NCBI GenBank assembly: GCA_016342745.1
Contig: JAEINT010000007.1
Coordinates: 186,001 to 250,000 of the forward strand
Direction of reading: 5' to 3'
DNA from: Labilibaculum sp.
GTDB lineage: Bacteria; Bacteroidota; Bacteroidia; Bacteroidales; Marinifilaceae
Length of the DNA stretch: 64,000 nt
Shown here in pieces: positions 27,421 to 37,456 of this stretch. Made by a program: the position numbers and the translations under genes. Every line of letters begins with the position of its first letter. Positions within the stretch are counted from its first letter, which is position 1. Below the pieces are notes generated by a model. That model had not been told where the DNA came from. It saw nothing but the letters and a program-made list of their open reading frames with translations, and did no database searches.

Positions 27421-30400
27421 TTAAAAGTTTAGCGATACACCAAAAATTACTTTACCGGCAATTGGATATAATCCACGATCAACACCTTGTCTAGCGTTAT
27501 TTGAACTACCAGCTTCAGGATCTAAACCTTCGTAATCTGTAAAAGTGAAAAAGTCGTCAAGTGAAACGAATACTCTAGCACGATCAATACCTGTTTTTTG
27601 CAGGATGTCTGATGGTAAAGTATACCCAACTTGAATTTGTTTAATTCTCATATATGATCCATCAGAAACCATTAAGTCACTACGATAAACATAGTCGCTT
27701 GAATTGTTTGCAGCAGGACGACTCGCATTAGTATTTGATGGAGTCCAACGATCGTCAAACATAAACTTAGGCTTGTTTGAGAATGGTCTGTCAGAACGGA
27801 ACCAACCCATAAACACATCATTCCCTTGCGAGCCTTGTAAGAACAGGTTAAAGTCAAAACCTTTGTATTGAGCATTAAATGTTGCTCCATAAAGGTAGTC
27901 TGCATGAGGATCACCAATGTAAGTCTGATCTGCATCAGATATTTCACCATCTTTATTAACATCTACAACGATAACATCACCATTTGTAGGATCAATACCA
28001 TTGGTTTTATAACCTTTAAAGTACCAAATAGGAAGACCTTCTTCGAACCATGTTAAATCATGACCACGTAAGTTATCACCTTTTACTGGAGAATCAACGT
28101 CAAGTCTTGTTACTTCGTTATCAAGAGTAGATAAATTTAAATTTACACTGTATTTAAATTCGTGATCTCTATTGTTGTATCCCAATTCAAAGTCAAAACC
28201 TTTATTAGTTACATCACCAACATTCATAATTGGGAAATCATTACCTGTTGATAAAGGTCCCGAACCTGTCGTTAAAAGATCTTTTGTTGTTTTATTATAA
28301 TAATCCATAGCGAAAGATAATTTTCCGCTCAAGGCTCTTAAGTCAAAACCAATATCTAATTGTTCTGTAGTTTCCCATTTAAGATCAGGATTAATTAACT
28401 TGTCAATTTCAGCTCCTGGTTGATATACATCATCAGCTCCTGGATATTGAGCGCCAAAAACATAAAATTCTTGACCTTCGTTACCTGGGATATTAGAACG
28501 ACTTCCGTTTTCTCCCCAACTAGCTCTTAATTTTAAATAATCAATACCTTGAAAGTCAAAGAAATCTTCTTCAGAAATAGTCCAACCCGCAGAAACAGCA
28601 GAGAAAACAGCTGCTTGATTATCAACTGGGAATACATCAGCAGCATCACGTCTAAGTGAAACTTCTAACATATATCGGTTAAGGTAGTTGTATGATAAAC
28701 GACCAAAGAAAGAGGTCATAGTGTGGTTTACATACCCACCACCTGTACGATCAAATTCATTTGAAGTAGTATAACCTTGGTATGCATATTGGTCACCTTC
28801 TTTAATAAGTGGAGCAGAATGCATTGTGTAATCAGGTGCTTGATATTCTTCAGCTGAATAACCTGCTAAAACAGTAAAGTCATGATCGCCAAATGTTTTG
28901 TTATAAGAAGCAAAATTTTCCCATAACCATGTGTACCATTTGTTGATATTATCATCTACATAGGTATCAGAGTTTTGACTTTCTGCAGAGAAATAATATT
29001 TAGGAGCCCAAGAGTGATCCGTCTGATAAGTCAAATCAAGACCGGCTCTAGATGTAAAAGTTAATCCTTTTACAGGCTTAATAGTGGCATAAACATTTCC
29101 AAGAATTTTATCTTGAACAATGTTATTTCTATAAGTATCAAGTAAAGCTAATGGATTTGCTGTTTCACCTGTAACATACTCTGGTAGGCCGTAATATTTA
29201 CCATTACTATTCTGTAGAATCGTATTTCCACCATCCAATAAATCTTGAACTCTTTGTGGAGTACCATCGTAAGTTGTTTGAGTTAGAGGATCAAGAAGAA
29301 GTGCAAAGTTAACTGCTCCACGATACTCATCATCCTCACCAATATATTTCTGCTTGGAGTGAGAAAAACTAAAGTTGTTTCCTACTTCTAACCAATCTTT
29401 AAGTTGACTTTTTACGTTTGCACGTGCAGTAAAACGTTCGTATTTCGCTTTGTCTCCACCAACAATACCGTCTTGACCATAGTATGATCCAGAAATTAGA
29501 TAAGTTGTTTTTTCACTACCACCAGAAAAGCTTAAGTGATGCTTTTGCATTGGAGCAACTTCGAAAATTTCATCTAGCCAATCTGTATCAGTACCATTTA
29601 AGGTTACGGTACCGGCGCCAGATTCTTGCATCCATTGTTGATACTCACTTGCGTTCATTACTTCCATATCACTTCTTGATGATTGGAATCCGTACTGAAA
29701 GTCGTAAGAGATTTTAGATGATCCAGCCTTACCCGTTTTTGTTGTGATTAAGATAACACCATTTGCACCTTCTGTACCATAAATAGCAGCAGAAGCAGCA
29801 TCTTTAAGAACTTCCATAGATGCAATGTCAGCAGGGTCAATGTTATTGATATCACCAGTTTTCATACCATCAACAATAAACAAAGGATTTGAATTTCCAT
29901 TTGAGTTGACACCACGAATTCTGATTTTTGCTCCAGCACCTGGAGATCCTGATGTTGACAGGATAGAAACACCAGCAGTTTTACCTTGAATAGCTTGATC
30001 GGCTCTTGAAACTGGAACGTTTTGGATATCCTCCGATTTAATACTAGAAATAGATCCAGTTACTAAGCTTTTCTTTTTCACACCATATCCAACAACCACA
30101 ACTTCATCCATGCCTATTGCATCCTCAAGCATAATTACATTAAGCTGTACTTGATCAGCAACAAGAATTTCTTGACTGGTGTAACCAATAAAACTATACA
30201 CAATTACATCTTCAGCACTAGCGAAAATGGTATAATTTCCGTCAATGTCGGATACAGTACCTGTAGTTGTACCTTTAAGAGATATATTAACTCCAGGCAA
30301 ACCAAAACCAGATGAATCTGAAATTTTTCCAGATATTTCTTTGTTTGAGTTCTGCCCAAATATGATGGCTACATTGCAAAGGACCATCAGTAGTAGCATT

Positions 30401-30504
30401 GTTGGCTTAAGAAGCCAGTTACTCTTTTTTTGCTTCCCTGTTTGTAGGCAATGTGAGGGAGCATTAAAATTTTCAGATTTTTTCATAAAATTAAATTGAT
30501 TCAT
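27421..30504 (-). CDS. SusC/RagA-family TonB-dependent glycan importer
   Basis: This outer-membrane 22-strand barrel imports oligosaccharides with SusD. After a long basic n-region and signal peptide (LLLMVLCNVAIIFGQ) come the carboxypeptidase-D-like domain (ISGKISDSSGFGLPGVNISL), the TonB box region (MDEVVVVGYGVKKK), the plug (PADIASMEVLKDAASAAIYG) and the barrel ending VIFGVSLNF. Three in-frame ATGs compete: 30528, 30504 and 30486. The ATG at 30504 lies in an 18-base block repeated in the duplicated leader, and the one at 30486 gives MKKSENF; 30504 is used here but is not certain. Length is about 1027 residues. Confidence 0.93.
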   Translation of the reverse strand: MNQFNFMKKSENFNAPSHCLQTGKQKKSNWLLKPTMLLLMVLCNVAIIFGQNSNKEISGKISDSSGFGLPGVNISLKGTTTGTVSDIDGNYTIFASAEDVIVYSFIGYTSQEILVADQVQLNVIMLEDAIGMDEVVVVGYGVKKKSLVTGSISSIKSEDIQNVPVSRADQAIQGKTAGVSILSTSGSPGAGAKIRIRGVNSNGNSNPLFIVDGMKTGDINNIDPADIASMEVLKDAASAAIYGTEGANGVILITTKTGKAGSSKISYDFQYGFQSSRSDMEVMNASEYQQWMQESGAGTVTLNGTDTDWLDEIFEVAPMQKHHLSFSGGSEKTTYLISGSYYGQDGIVGGDKAKYERFTARANVKSQLKDWLEVGNNFSFSHSKQKYIGEDDEYRGAVNFALLLDPLTQTTYDGTPQRVQDLLDGGNTILQNSNGKYYGLPEYVTGETANPLALLDTYRNNIVQDKILGNVYATIKPVKGLTFTSRAGLDLTYQTDHSWAPKYYFSAESQNSDTYVDDNINKWYTWLWENFASYNKTFGDHDFTVLAGYSAEEYQAPDYTMHSAPLIKEGDQYAYQGYTTSNEFDRTGGGYVNHTMTSFFGRLSYNYLNRYMLEVSLRRDAADVFPVDNQAAVFSAVSAGWTISEEDFFDFQGIDYLKLRASWGENGSRSNIPGNEGQEFYVFGAQYPGADDVYQPGAEIDKLINPDLKWETTEQLDIGFDLRALSGKLSFAMDYYNKTTKDLLTTGSGPLSTGNDFPIMNVGDVTNKGFDFELGYNNRDHEFKYSVNLNLSTLDNEVTRLDVDSPVKGDNLRGHDLTWFEEGLPIWYFKGYKTNGIDPTNGDVIVVDVNKDGEISDADQTYIGDPHADYLYGATFNAQYKGFDFNLFLQGSQGNDVFMGWFRSDRPFSNKPKFMFDDRWTPSNTNASRPAANNSSDYVYRSDLMVSDGSYMRIKQIQVGYTLPSDILQKTGIDRARVFVSLDDFFTFTDYEGLDPEAGSSNNARQGVDRGLYPIAGKVIFGVSLNF

Positions 30505-30556
30505 TAGCGTATTATGATTTAATTCCAAAAGGAGAGGACCAACATATCCTTATGGA
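30479..30556 (-). promoter_or_regulatory. susC leader stem-loop, copy 1
   Basis: In the RNA sense, a 9-bp stem with one mismatch (TCCATAAGG with CCTTTTGGA; plus positions 30548-30556 and 30524-30532) presents a loop containing GTTGGTCCTCT. It is followed by an 18-base block (plus 30497-30514) that includes the candidate start codon at 30504. Both blocks recur in copy 2 with a different stem sequence. The loop is rich in CCTCTCC, similar to an anti-Shine-Dalgarno sequence. No consensus promoter is visible just upstream. Confidence 0.6.
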
Positions 30557-30770
30557 CTTTTATTGATTATTCGTATTGATTGATAGTATTTCATCAATAG
30601 TAGTTTTTAGTGAGATTTTTCAATATTATTTGTGTTGATTAATTGGTTGTCAATGGCTATTGAAATCGTTTTCGGGAGCATCAAAGAATAAAACTTGATA
30701 AAAGTCTATCTTCTCATAATGTTTCAGTTCTAATCGCTTAGTACATTCCTGCCCATATTTGTCTTTTTTT
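30557..30770. other. Spacer between the two susC leader copies
   Basis: No gene is recognised. The leftward frame from copy 2 runs on to 30650 but looks non-coding. The part nearest copy 1 is AT rich and probably holds the susC promoter, although no exact TAnnTTTG element is seen on the minus strand. Confidence 0.4.
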
Positions 30771-30851
30771 TTCATAAATTTGCGATGATTCATTAGCGTA
30801 TTAACAAATGAGTTATTTGCCGAAAGGAGAGGACCAACTTTTCTTTTCGGC
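30771..30851 (-). repeat. susC leader, copy 2, with truncated susC-like start
   Basis: This repeats the susC leader directly after the GH9 stop codon. Identical blocks are plus 30823-30838 (16 bases) and 30786-30803 (18 bases), plus TTTATGAAAAAA at the same in-frame distance. Its own stem is different but still pairs (GCCGAAA with TTTCGGC; 30845-30851 and 30819-30825). The open frame that follows (to 30650) does not continue as SusC, so this is either the remnant of a lost susC or a separate leader RNA. Confidence 0.6.
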
Positions 30852-30855
30852 ATTT

Positions 30856-32580
30856 TTATTTTTTATCATAGGCATCCATTCCAAAGGTTAAGAAAACTAG
30901 TGGCGCATTCCAATTGATTGCAATTTCGTTGGTTGAATAACTACATTGCTCATCAATATATGATTTTGCAGGGTAAGTAGATCTGATGATTTCAGGTCCA
31001 CAATCGTTAAGAACAATTAGGTTTGGTCCACCTACAAGAAATCCTGGTACCGGTTCAACAACAGCATCGGCTGCGGATGGTCGGTGATGGATGTTCATTG
31101 GCGATAAAGAACCAAAACCTGTCACAAAGCAATAAGCTGTTGTATTTCGGCCAAGCAAATAATTTAAACTTTCTCTTGCTGAGTTCAGGTATTTGGAATT
31201 CTTAGTTATTTGGTGTGCAAGTAATTTCATTACGCCTTGATTGGCAAATTCAGAATTGCTTCCCCATTCGTATTTGTTAATTGCGATATGGTAAGGAGAC
31301 TTTTCTTCTTTCCGAATTAACTCATCTGTATGTGCAAGAAATTGAGTTTCGATTGTTTTAAACTCTTCTCTTTTGTTAGATGTTAGTAAGGAGGAAATGC
31401 CCAATGTTGCAACGTCTCTCCAACCAGGTGTTGAAACTTCTAATTTTGATGAATTTAGATGCTTCAAGTAGCTCTTTTCTTCTGTTGCTAAATACATTTC
31501 GGAAGCAGCCCAAAACCATTCATCTTTTAAATTGGTATCATCATAAGCTCCAGTTGAAATGTCAGCGTCTTGATCGTAAATTTCATTTGGGTTTTTAATT
31601 GCCCAGTTCCATGCTTTTTTTGATTGGATCAAACAAGAATCGGCTAATCCAGGTAATTGAGTTTCAAAATCACTAAATACTCGAGAAGCGTAGCTCATGG
31701 TAGCTGCAAAATCGAGAGCTGCCGTTGTGCTTTTTTGAACCAAATACCTCTTGTTTATCGCCTTGTGTGGCATTACAAAATCTTCGAATTTTTTGGTCGT
31801 TAGTTTGTGATAAACACCACCATCAAAAGAATCTTGCATTGTCATCATCCATCTCAAATTGTACAAGGCTTCGTCTAAAATATCAGGAATTGTATTGTTA
31901 GATTCCGGAATGTTTAAGTTTACTTCGTTGAAGTATTCCGAAAATAAATGATAAGACAAAAGCATTGTGTAAGTTGAAATACTACTGTTTACAATGTATT
32001 TATTGTAATCGCCAGCATCATACCAACCTTTTGGAGATGAAATAATACTGTTTTCAGGATGATTTTTATCTGCTGCAGAAGAGTGATAATAGACAATTGT
32101 ATCTGGATGGCCAGCTGGGCGTGCCCATTTGCCACCATGTAAACTGTCAATTTCTATTCCCGAGCGATTCAGGTAGAAAGACTTAAGCGAAGCTTTTGCA
32201 AGTTTCGCATAAGGCCTTTCTGTTATGATTATTTTATTTGAGATGATGCTATCATTAACTACAATATAATACGTTCCCTTGTCTGTTAATTCTGAAAAAT
32301 CAATAGATTGAATTGTGTCACCTGACAATGAACAATACTGTTTTGATCCAGTAGCTTTTTCAAGTAGGATTTTACCTTCACTGTTTTTGATTTGAAACAG
32401 ATTGGCACTTTTTCTGACCATTGCTTTTTTAGGAGCATTGTTTTCATATCCAACTTGATTGGCAAGGATGAGTTGTGCGTTTGCAGGAACAGGCTCATCC
32501 ATTTTTTGATTAGAGCAAGCAACCGCTGTCAATAAAACAGCAAGTAGAAAAGTATATATTTTATAGTCTTTAATATTCAT
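30856..32580 (-). CDS. GH9 endoglucanase lipoprotein
   Basis: This 574-residue lipoprotein (lipobox LTAVAC, Cys22) has an N-terminal Ig-like CelD_N domain (about 35-120: ILANQVGYENNAPKKAMV) and a GH9 (alpha/alpha)6 barrel. The catalytic-base aspartates are Asp188 and Asp191 in GWYDAGDYNKY, and the proton donor is Glu552 in NEIAINWNAP. HHRPSAAD is the usual sugar-binding His segment. GH9 enzymes cut beta-1,4-glucans (cellulose, mixed-linkage glucan) by inversion. It lies 13 bases behind the GH94 gene and just upstream of the duplicated susC leader. Confidence 0.92.
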   Translation of the reverse strand: MNIKDYKIYTFLLAVLLTAVACSNQKMDEPVPANAQLILANQVGYENNAPKKAMVRKSANLFQIKNSEGKILLEKATGSKQYCSLSGDTIQSIDFSELTDKGTYYIVVNDSIISNKIIITERPYAKLAKASLKSFYLNRSGIEIDSLHGGKWARPAGHPDTIVYYHSSAADKNHPENSIISSPKGWYDAGDYNKYIVNSSISTYTMLLSYHLFSEYFNEVNLNIPESNNTIPDILDEALYNLRWMMTMQDSFDGGVYHKLTTKKFEDFVMPHKAINKRYLVQKSTTAALDFAATMSYASRVFSDFETQLPGLADSCLIQSKKAWNWAIKNPNEIYDQDADISTGAYDDTNLKDEWFWAASEMYLATEEKSYLKHLNSSKLEVSTPGWRDVATLGISSLLTSNKREEFKTIETQFLAHTDELIRKEEKSPYHIAINKYEWGSNSEFANQGVMKLLAHQITKNSKYLNSARESLNYLLGRNTTAYCFVTGFGSLSPMNIHHRPSAADAVVEPVPGFLVGGPNLIVLNDCGPEIIRSTYPAKSYIDEQCSYSTNEIAINWNAPLVFLTFGMDAYDKK

Positions 32581-32593
32581 CTCGTTGTATTTA

Positions 32594-35026
32594 TTATCCT
32601 AGAATAACCGTTACTTTATGTGTCCCTGATTTTAAAATTGGAATGATGTTATCATTCACCATAGTTCCATCGATCTCAATAGATTTAACACCTTTATTTT
32701 TTCCATCAGGATTCAATACTTTAATTTCATAGCTTACACCACGAAATTCACGGGTTATGGTGTATTCTTTCCATTCCTTAGGAATACATGGATCAATTCT
32801 TAATCCATCGTAGTCGGGTTGAATACCTAAAATGTATTGAGTTATCGCATAAAAATTCCAAGATGCGGTACCTGTTAGCCAACTGTTTTTTCCTTCGCCA
32901 GGTTTAAATGCATCTTTTCCAGCTACCATTTGGCAGTATACATAGGGTTCAACTTTATGCAATTCACTAATTTCTTCTAGATATGAAGGACATATTTTAC
33001 GGAAATATTCCCAAGCCTGATCACCTCTTCCCAATAGTGCCTCGCCAATAACTATCCAAGGGTTGTTGTGGCAGAAAATTCCGGCGTTTTCCTTGTATCC
33101 GGCAGGATAAGTTGAGATTTCACCGTATTCAATTTTGTATTCGGTAAATGCTGGATTGTTTAGCACAATTCCAAAAGGAGTATCCAATCGTTCTTTAACG
33201 CTATCCAATGCTTTTTCCATCATGCCTTCTTCTTTTCCAATTTCAGCCATGGTGCACCATCCTTGAGATTCGATGAAAATTTTACCTTCCTCGTTTTCTT
33301 CTGAACCAACTTTTTTACCGTAGTAATCATAGGCTCTAAGAAACCAATCGCCATCCCAAGCATGTTTTTTTATTGATTCAGTCATTGCTTCAACATGCAC
33401 ATTGGCTTTATTCGCTTCTTCAGTATTACCAATTCGTTCGCAAAGCTTAATGAATTCTTTTCCGTACACGACGAATAATCCTGCAATCATTACCGATTCA
33501 GCAGTTCTTCCTTTTTTGTTTCCTGTGGTCTGGAACGATTCGTTCGGATTTGTTGAGAAACAGTTTAGATTCAAGCAATCATTCCAATCGGCACGACCGA
33601 TTAATGGCAATTGATGAGGTCCCAAATTATTCACAACATGATTGAAAGATACTTTTAGGTGATGAAACAAAGATTGTGCTTTTGATTCATCATTATCGAA
33701 AGGAACCATTTCATCCAGAATGCTGAAATCACCTGTTTCCTTGATATAGCATGTTACAGATAAGATTAACCACAACGGATCATCATTAAAATCGCCTCCT
33801 AAGGCATGATTCCCCATTTTTGTTAGTGGTTGATATTGGTGATAACATCCGCCATCTTCAAATTGAGTAGCTGCAATATCTAAAATTCGTTGTTTTGCTT
33901 CTGCTGGAATTTGGTGGACGAAGCCAATAATATCTTGATTAGAATCTCTGAACCCCATGCCACGACCGATTCCACTTTCGAAGAAACTTGCACTTCTCGA
34001 CATGTTAAAGGTGACCATACATTGGTATTGATTCCAAATGCTAACCATTCTATTTAGCTCCGTTTCTTGACTCTCCAAATTGAATTTGTCAAGCAGTTTA
34101 GACCAGTAAGTTTCTAAATCAGCGAAAGCGGCATTTACTTTCTCAGTAGTATTAAACTGAGCCATCATAGCGTTGGCTTTCTCTTTGTTGATTACTCCTT
34201 TAGAAGCCCATTTTTCTTCGTCTTTGTTCTCTACATATCCTAAAATGAAAACAAACTCCCTTTCTTCTCCAGGTTGTAATTCTACTTCGATGTAATGAGA
34301 TGCAACTGGCGACCATCCATGAGCAATACTGTTTCCGGCTTTGCCGTTTTCAATTGCTTGTGGTTTATCAAATCCATTGTGCATACCAATAAAGCTTTCG
34401 CGATCGGTATCAAAACCATTTATTTCAGAATTTACTGAAAAGAATGCGTAATGATTTCTTCTCTCTTTGTATTCTGTTTTGTGGTAAAGTGCAGATCCTT
34501 CAACTTCTACTTCACCTGTTGATAGGTTTCGTTGAAAATTGGTCATGTCATCTTCAGCATTCCAAAGGCACCATTCTGCGAACGAGAAAAGCTTTACTTT
34601 CTTTACTTTATCGGTTTCGTTTTTTAGTTTTAACAGATGTACTTCTCCCATGTAGTCAAGAGGGATGAAGCAAAGTAAGTTGGAAGAAAGTCCATTTTTA
34701 CTGCTTAAAAAACGAGTATAGCTAAGGCCGTGACGACACTCATACTTGTCTAGTTCTGTTTGAGTTGGTTTAAAACCTGGATTCCAAGTGCACTCCTCAT
34801 CTTTTATATAGTAGTAACGCCCGCCCATATCTACAGGCACGTTATTGTAACGATATCTAGTTAACCTTCTAAATTTCGCATCTTTATAAAAAGTGTATCC
34901 TCCCGCTGTATTTGATATCAATCCAAAAAAGTCTTTGTTTCCAAGGTAATTGATCCATGGAAAAGGTGTTTTTGGTGATGTAATCACATACTCTCTGTTG
35001 GTGTCATCAAAGAAACCGTACTTCAT
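32594..35026 (-). CDS. Cellobiose phosphorylase-like GH94 enzyme
   Basis: This 810-residue cytoplasmic enzyme (no signal peptide) has the length and layout of cellobiose phosphorylase, which converts cellobiose and phosphate to glucose 1-phosphate and glucose. It begins [20 protein letters not shown] and carries the (alpha/alpha)6 catalytic region with general acid Asp483 in [10 protein letters not shown], the [12 protein letters not shown] substrate loop and the C-terminal [19 protein letters not shown] segment. Other GH94 members act on laminaribiose or cellodextrin, so the exact disaccharide is open. Coupled with the symporter upstream it completes intracellular use of beta-glucan disaccharides. 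Confidence 0.9.
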   Translation of the reverse strand: MKYGFFDDTNREYVITSPKTPFPWINYLGNKDFFGLISNTAGGYTFYKDAKFRRLTRYRYNNVPVDMGGRYYYIKDEECTWNPGFKPTQTELDKYECRHGLSYTRFLSSKNGLSSNLLCFIPLDYMGEVHLLKLKNETDKVKKVKLFSFAEWCLWNAEDDMTNFQRNLSTGEVEVEGSALYHKTEYKERRNHYAFFSVNSEINGFDTDRESFIGMHNGFDKPQAIENGKAGNSIAHGWSPVASHYIEVELQPGEEREFVFILGYVENKDEEKWASKGVINKEKANAMMAQFNTTEKVNAAFADLETYWSKLLDKFNLESQETELNRMVSIWNQYQCMVTFNMSRSASFFESGIGRGMGFRDSNQDIIGFVHQIPAEAKQRILDIAATQFEDGGCYHQYQPLTKMGNHALGGDFNDDPLWLILSVTCYIKETGDFSILDEMVPFDNDESKAQSLFHHLKVSFNHVVNNLGPHQLPLIGRADWNDCLNLNCFSTNPNESFQTTGNKKGRTAESVMIAGLFVVYGKEFIKLCERIGNTEEANKANVHVEAMTESIKKHAWDGDWFLRAYDYYGKKVGSEENEEGKIFIESQGWCTMAEIGKEEGMMEKALDSVKERLDTPFGIVLNNPAFTEYKIEYGEISTYPAGYKENAGIFCHNNPWIVIGEALLGRGDQAWEYFRKICPSYLEEISELHKVEPYVYCQMVAGKDAFKPGEGKNSWLTGTASWNFYAITQYILGIQPDYDGLRIDPCIPKEWKEYTITREFRGVSYEIKVLNPDGKNKGVKSIEIDGTMVNDNIIPILKSGTHKVTVILG

Positions 35027-35055
35027 AATACTTCAATTAAAATGTTTATTCTATA

Positions 35056-35072
35056 AAGTGTATGTTACACTT
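35056..35072. promoter_or_regulatory. Inverted repeat upstream of the GH94 gene (candidate operator)
   Basis: AAGTGTATGTTACACTT is a perfect 7-bp inverted repeat around TGT, 30 bases before the GH94 start. The half-site AAGTGTA also appears upstream of the Nudix-type regulator gene (37471-37477). It could be its operator; no footprint supports this yet. Confidence 0.4.
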
Positions 35073-35088
35073 CTTGTATTCGTCTTTA

Positions 35089-36681
35089 TTATTTATTCTG
35101 TAACCTACGGCTTTGCAATTCTTTCGTGATCTCATCCATTTTGCCTTGATTCAATGGATAAATTGTCATGAAAATTGCGCCTAGAATTGCAATGATTGCA
35201 GGTATCCAACTCATTAGCATTTTAATACCAGGAATTGCTCCTTGAATGGCCACATGATCTTGTCCGCTATAGTGAAAGGCTGCCAATACAAATCCAATGA
35301 TTGCACCTGCCACGCCTCCTCCAAATTTGGTTGCGAATGAACCAGCAGAATAAATCAAGCCAGTCGCACGTCGTCCATTTTTAAATTCTGAATAGTCGGC
35401 GGCATCACCAAGCATTGCAAAAAATAGCGTTGGAAATATTGCTGAAGCAAATTCGGATACGATACCTAATATGAAAATGGCACTAATGTCGTTGGGACCA
35501 CAAAATATAATGGATGCATTTACGAGTCCTGAGAATATCAATGCATAGATAAAGAGCTTTTTCTTGCCTAGTTTTTTACTTAGGGGTGCAGTAATCATGG
35601 CACCAGCAATTGATGCAAACATTAATGCGACCATAAATGATGCAGCTAAGAGTTGATTGTGCAAGTAATGCGTAAAATAGATTACTACGATACCTTGTTT
35701 TATCGAATTGTAGATGCTGAAAAGTAAACCAATTGTTAGCAACACCAACCATGGTTTATTTTGAATTAGATCTTTTAAATCTTTTCTTAAATTACTTTTT
35801 TGCGCTTTAGGAGGTTGAACTCTTTCTTTGGTGCTCCAAAAAGTTATGAACATGAAAAAAGCCAAAAAAGCAGACATTAAATATATTGAGTAGCTGTAAC
35901 CACTTTTTTGATCGATAATTACAATTTTTTCTTTTGATAGGTTTTTTTCACCTGAAACGATAAATGAATATGGTTTGTTAGCTTCTACTGAAAAACTTTT
36001 ATCATGTGTTAAGGTATCTTTAATTCCTTCCCAGGAAAATTTAGCGATTCCATCTTTCGTTTTGATATTTACATTTTCAACATCTGCAGGAGCTGAAACG
36101 ACAACCTGAAATTTATCATTTAGAAGTTCATTAACTTGAATATCTGGATTGATGTTTCCGAAGTGTGCAACTAGATAAAGCAAAGCGCCTTGAACTAACA
36201 TTCCACCAGCAAAAGCACCTACCATTCGGTACGATCCTATACTCGTTCTTTCTTTGTCATCACCAGTCATTACAGCCATTAATGCTCCGTATGGAATATT
36301 ATTTGCCGTATAGATTAAGGTGAAGAAAATATAGGTGACGTAGGCGTAAATAATTTTGCCTGTTGGGCCTAGATTTGGAGCCGTGAAAAGTAAAGATAAA
36401 ATGACGCCTAAGGGAATTGCTGTAAACAATATCCAAGGTCTGAATTTGCCATACTTTGTATTGGTGTGATCACCAGCAATGCCAATTAAGACGTCACTAA
36501 TCCCATCAGAAAAGCGGGCCACTAGCATTAGTAAACCAACTGCTGCAGGATTAATCCCGAAAACATCGGTATAAAAAATAAAAAGAAATGTAGCCACACC
36601 TCTCCAAGCAATGTTTGCTGCCCCATCGCCTAAAGCATAGCCTAATTTTTCTTTTATTGATATTTTATATGAATCTGACAT
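35089..36681 (-). CDS. GPH-family sugar:cation symporter with a large extra loop domain
   Basis: This inner-membrane MFS protein belongs to the glycoside-pentoside-hexuronide:cation symporter group: KEKLGYALGDGAANIAWRG at the N-terminus, RFSDGISDVLIGIAGDHTNTKYGKFRPW written here in parts (RFSDGISDVLIGIAGDHT, KYGKFRPW), and GDAADYSEFKNGRRATG in the C-terminal half. It likely imports cellobiose or similar for the GH94 enzyme, 62 bases downstream. At 530 residues it is longer than usual because of about 90 hydrophilic residues (172-266, beta-rich) between membrane helices 5 and 6, on the expected periplasmic side. No known domain is recognised in the insert. Confidence 0.87.
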   Translation of the reverse strand: MSDSYKISIKEKLGYALGDGAANIAWRGVATFLFIFYTDVFGINPAAVGLLMLVARFSDGISDVLIGIAGDHTNTKYGKFRPWILFTAIPLGVILSLLFTAPNLGPTGKIIYAYVTYIFFTLIYTANNIPYGALMAVMTGDDKERTSIGSYRMVGAFAGGMLVQGALLYLVAHFGNINPDIQVNELLNDKFQVVVSAPADVENVNIKTKDGIAKFSWEGIKDTLTHDKSFSVEANKPYSFIVSGEKNLSKEKIVIIDQKSGYSYSIYLMSAFLAFFMFITFWSTKERVQPPKAQKSNLRKDLKDLIQNKPWLVLLTIGLLFSIYNSIKQGIVVIYFTHYLHNQLLAASFMVALMFASIAGAMITAPLSKKLGKKKLFIYALIFSGLVNASIIFCGPNDISAIFILGIVSEFASAIFPTLFFAMLGDAADYSEFKNGRRATGLIYSAGSFATKFGGGVAGAIIGFVLAAFHYSGQDHVAIQGAIPGIKMLMSWIPAIIAILGAIFMTIYPLNQGKMDEITKELQSRRLQNK

Positions 36682-36773
36682 TTCTTTCTTTTAGACTGTG
36701 AAATCAAATAATTCCTTTTTTGTTTTTTCATAAACATCTCTGCTAAAAACGTAAAGACGAGCAGGTTTGTGTG

Positions 36774-37433
36774 CTATACTCCCGTTTGTTTCTCGTCTGT
36801 GGGAATTAGGTATTTCATACGTGCAATTTTCTTTCTGAAATTTCTTTTGTCTAATTCAGTGCTTAAGATTACTTCGTATATGTTTTGTAATTGTGTAAGG
36901 CTAAATTTTTCAGGAAGTAATTCGAAACCGATAGGTTCTTGCTTAATTTTATTGCGCAAGGCAATTAAGGCTTCGTTTAGTATTTGATTATGATCGAAGG
37001 CTAGTTCTCCAACTTCTGAAACGGGAACCCACTTTACATTTCTACCTTTCCATTCAAGTGTAATACTTTGGGTTGCTAGTAAAGCAAAATAACCAATGGA
37101 GACGATTCTTTTGTTTGGATCTCTTCCATCATGAATTAACCATTTGCGGTCATTATCTTTTTTTAATCTTTCTGGATGTGCGAATGTTTTGAATTGATCT
37201 AGAAATACATTTTTTAATCCAGTTAAATCAAATAATACACGATAAGCAGCCTGTTCTATTGTTTCATCTTCGTAAATGTGATTTCCTGTAAGAGTTAAAT
37301 CTGTAAATTCTGATTTTCCAGTTTTTTCATCAGTAAGTGTTCTATCTACAAGTAGAACTTGAAGTTCTTGCCCATTGTATCCGAAAATGACACAATCAAC
37401 AGAAATATAGTCGTTTAATGTTCTTTTTATCAT
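36774..37433 (-). CDS. Nudix-fold (NrtR/AraR-like) transcriptional regulator
   Basis: This 219-residue protein has an N-terminal Nudix domain (about 8-145: YISVDCVIFGYNGQELQVLLVDR) and a C-terminal winged helix (about 155-215: FSLTQLQNIYEVILSTELDKRNFRKKI in parts). In the Nudix box region the hydrolase glutamates are lost: after Arg65 the sequence is VLFDL in place of EUxEE. It is therefore expected to sense a sugar or nucleotide and not to hydrolyse. Bacteroidota use such proteins as sugar-catabolism repressors (AraR type). Its place upstream of the symporter suggests control of the beta-glucan locus and of itself; the effector is unknown. Confidence 0.85.
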   Translation of the reverse strand: MIKRTLNDYISVDCVIFGYNGQELQVLLVDRTLTDEKTGKSEFTDLTLTGNHIYEDETIEQAAYRVLFDLTGLKNVFLDQFKTFAHPERLKKDNDRKWLIHDGRDPNKRIVSIGYFALLATQSITLEWKGRNVKWVPVSEVGELAFDHNQILNEALIALRNKIKQEPIGFELLPEKFSLTQLQNIYEVILSTELDKRNFRKKIARMKYLIPTDEKQTGV

Positions 37434-37456
37434 TGTTAGGTTGGTTGTTTTGATGG

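Noticed and set aside
30650-30853. 67-codon leftward frame starting in susC leader copy 2 as a real gene
   Set aside because: Only its first residues resemble the SusC start, because of the duplicated leader; the remainder has no recognisable protein character. It is described as a leader repeat instead.
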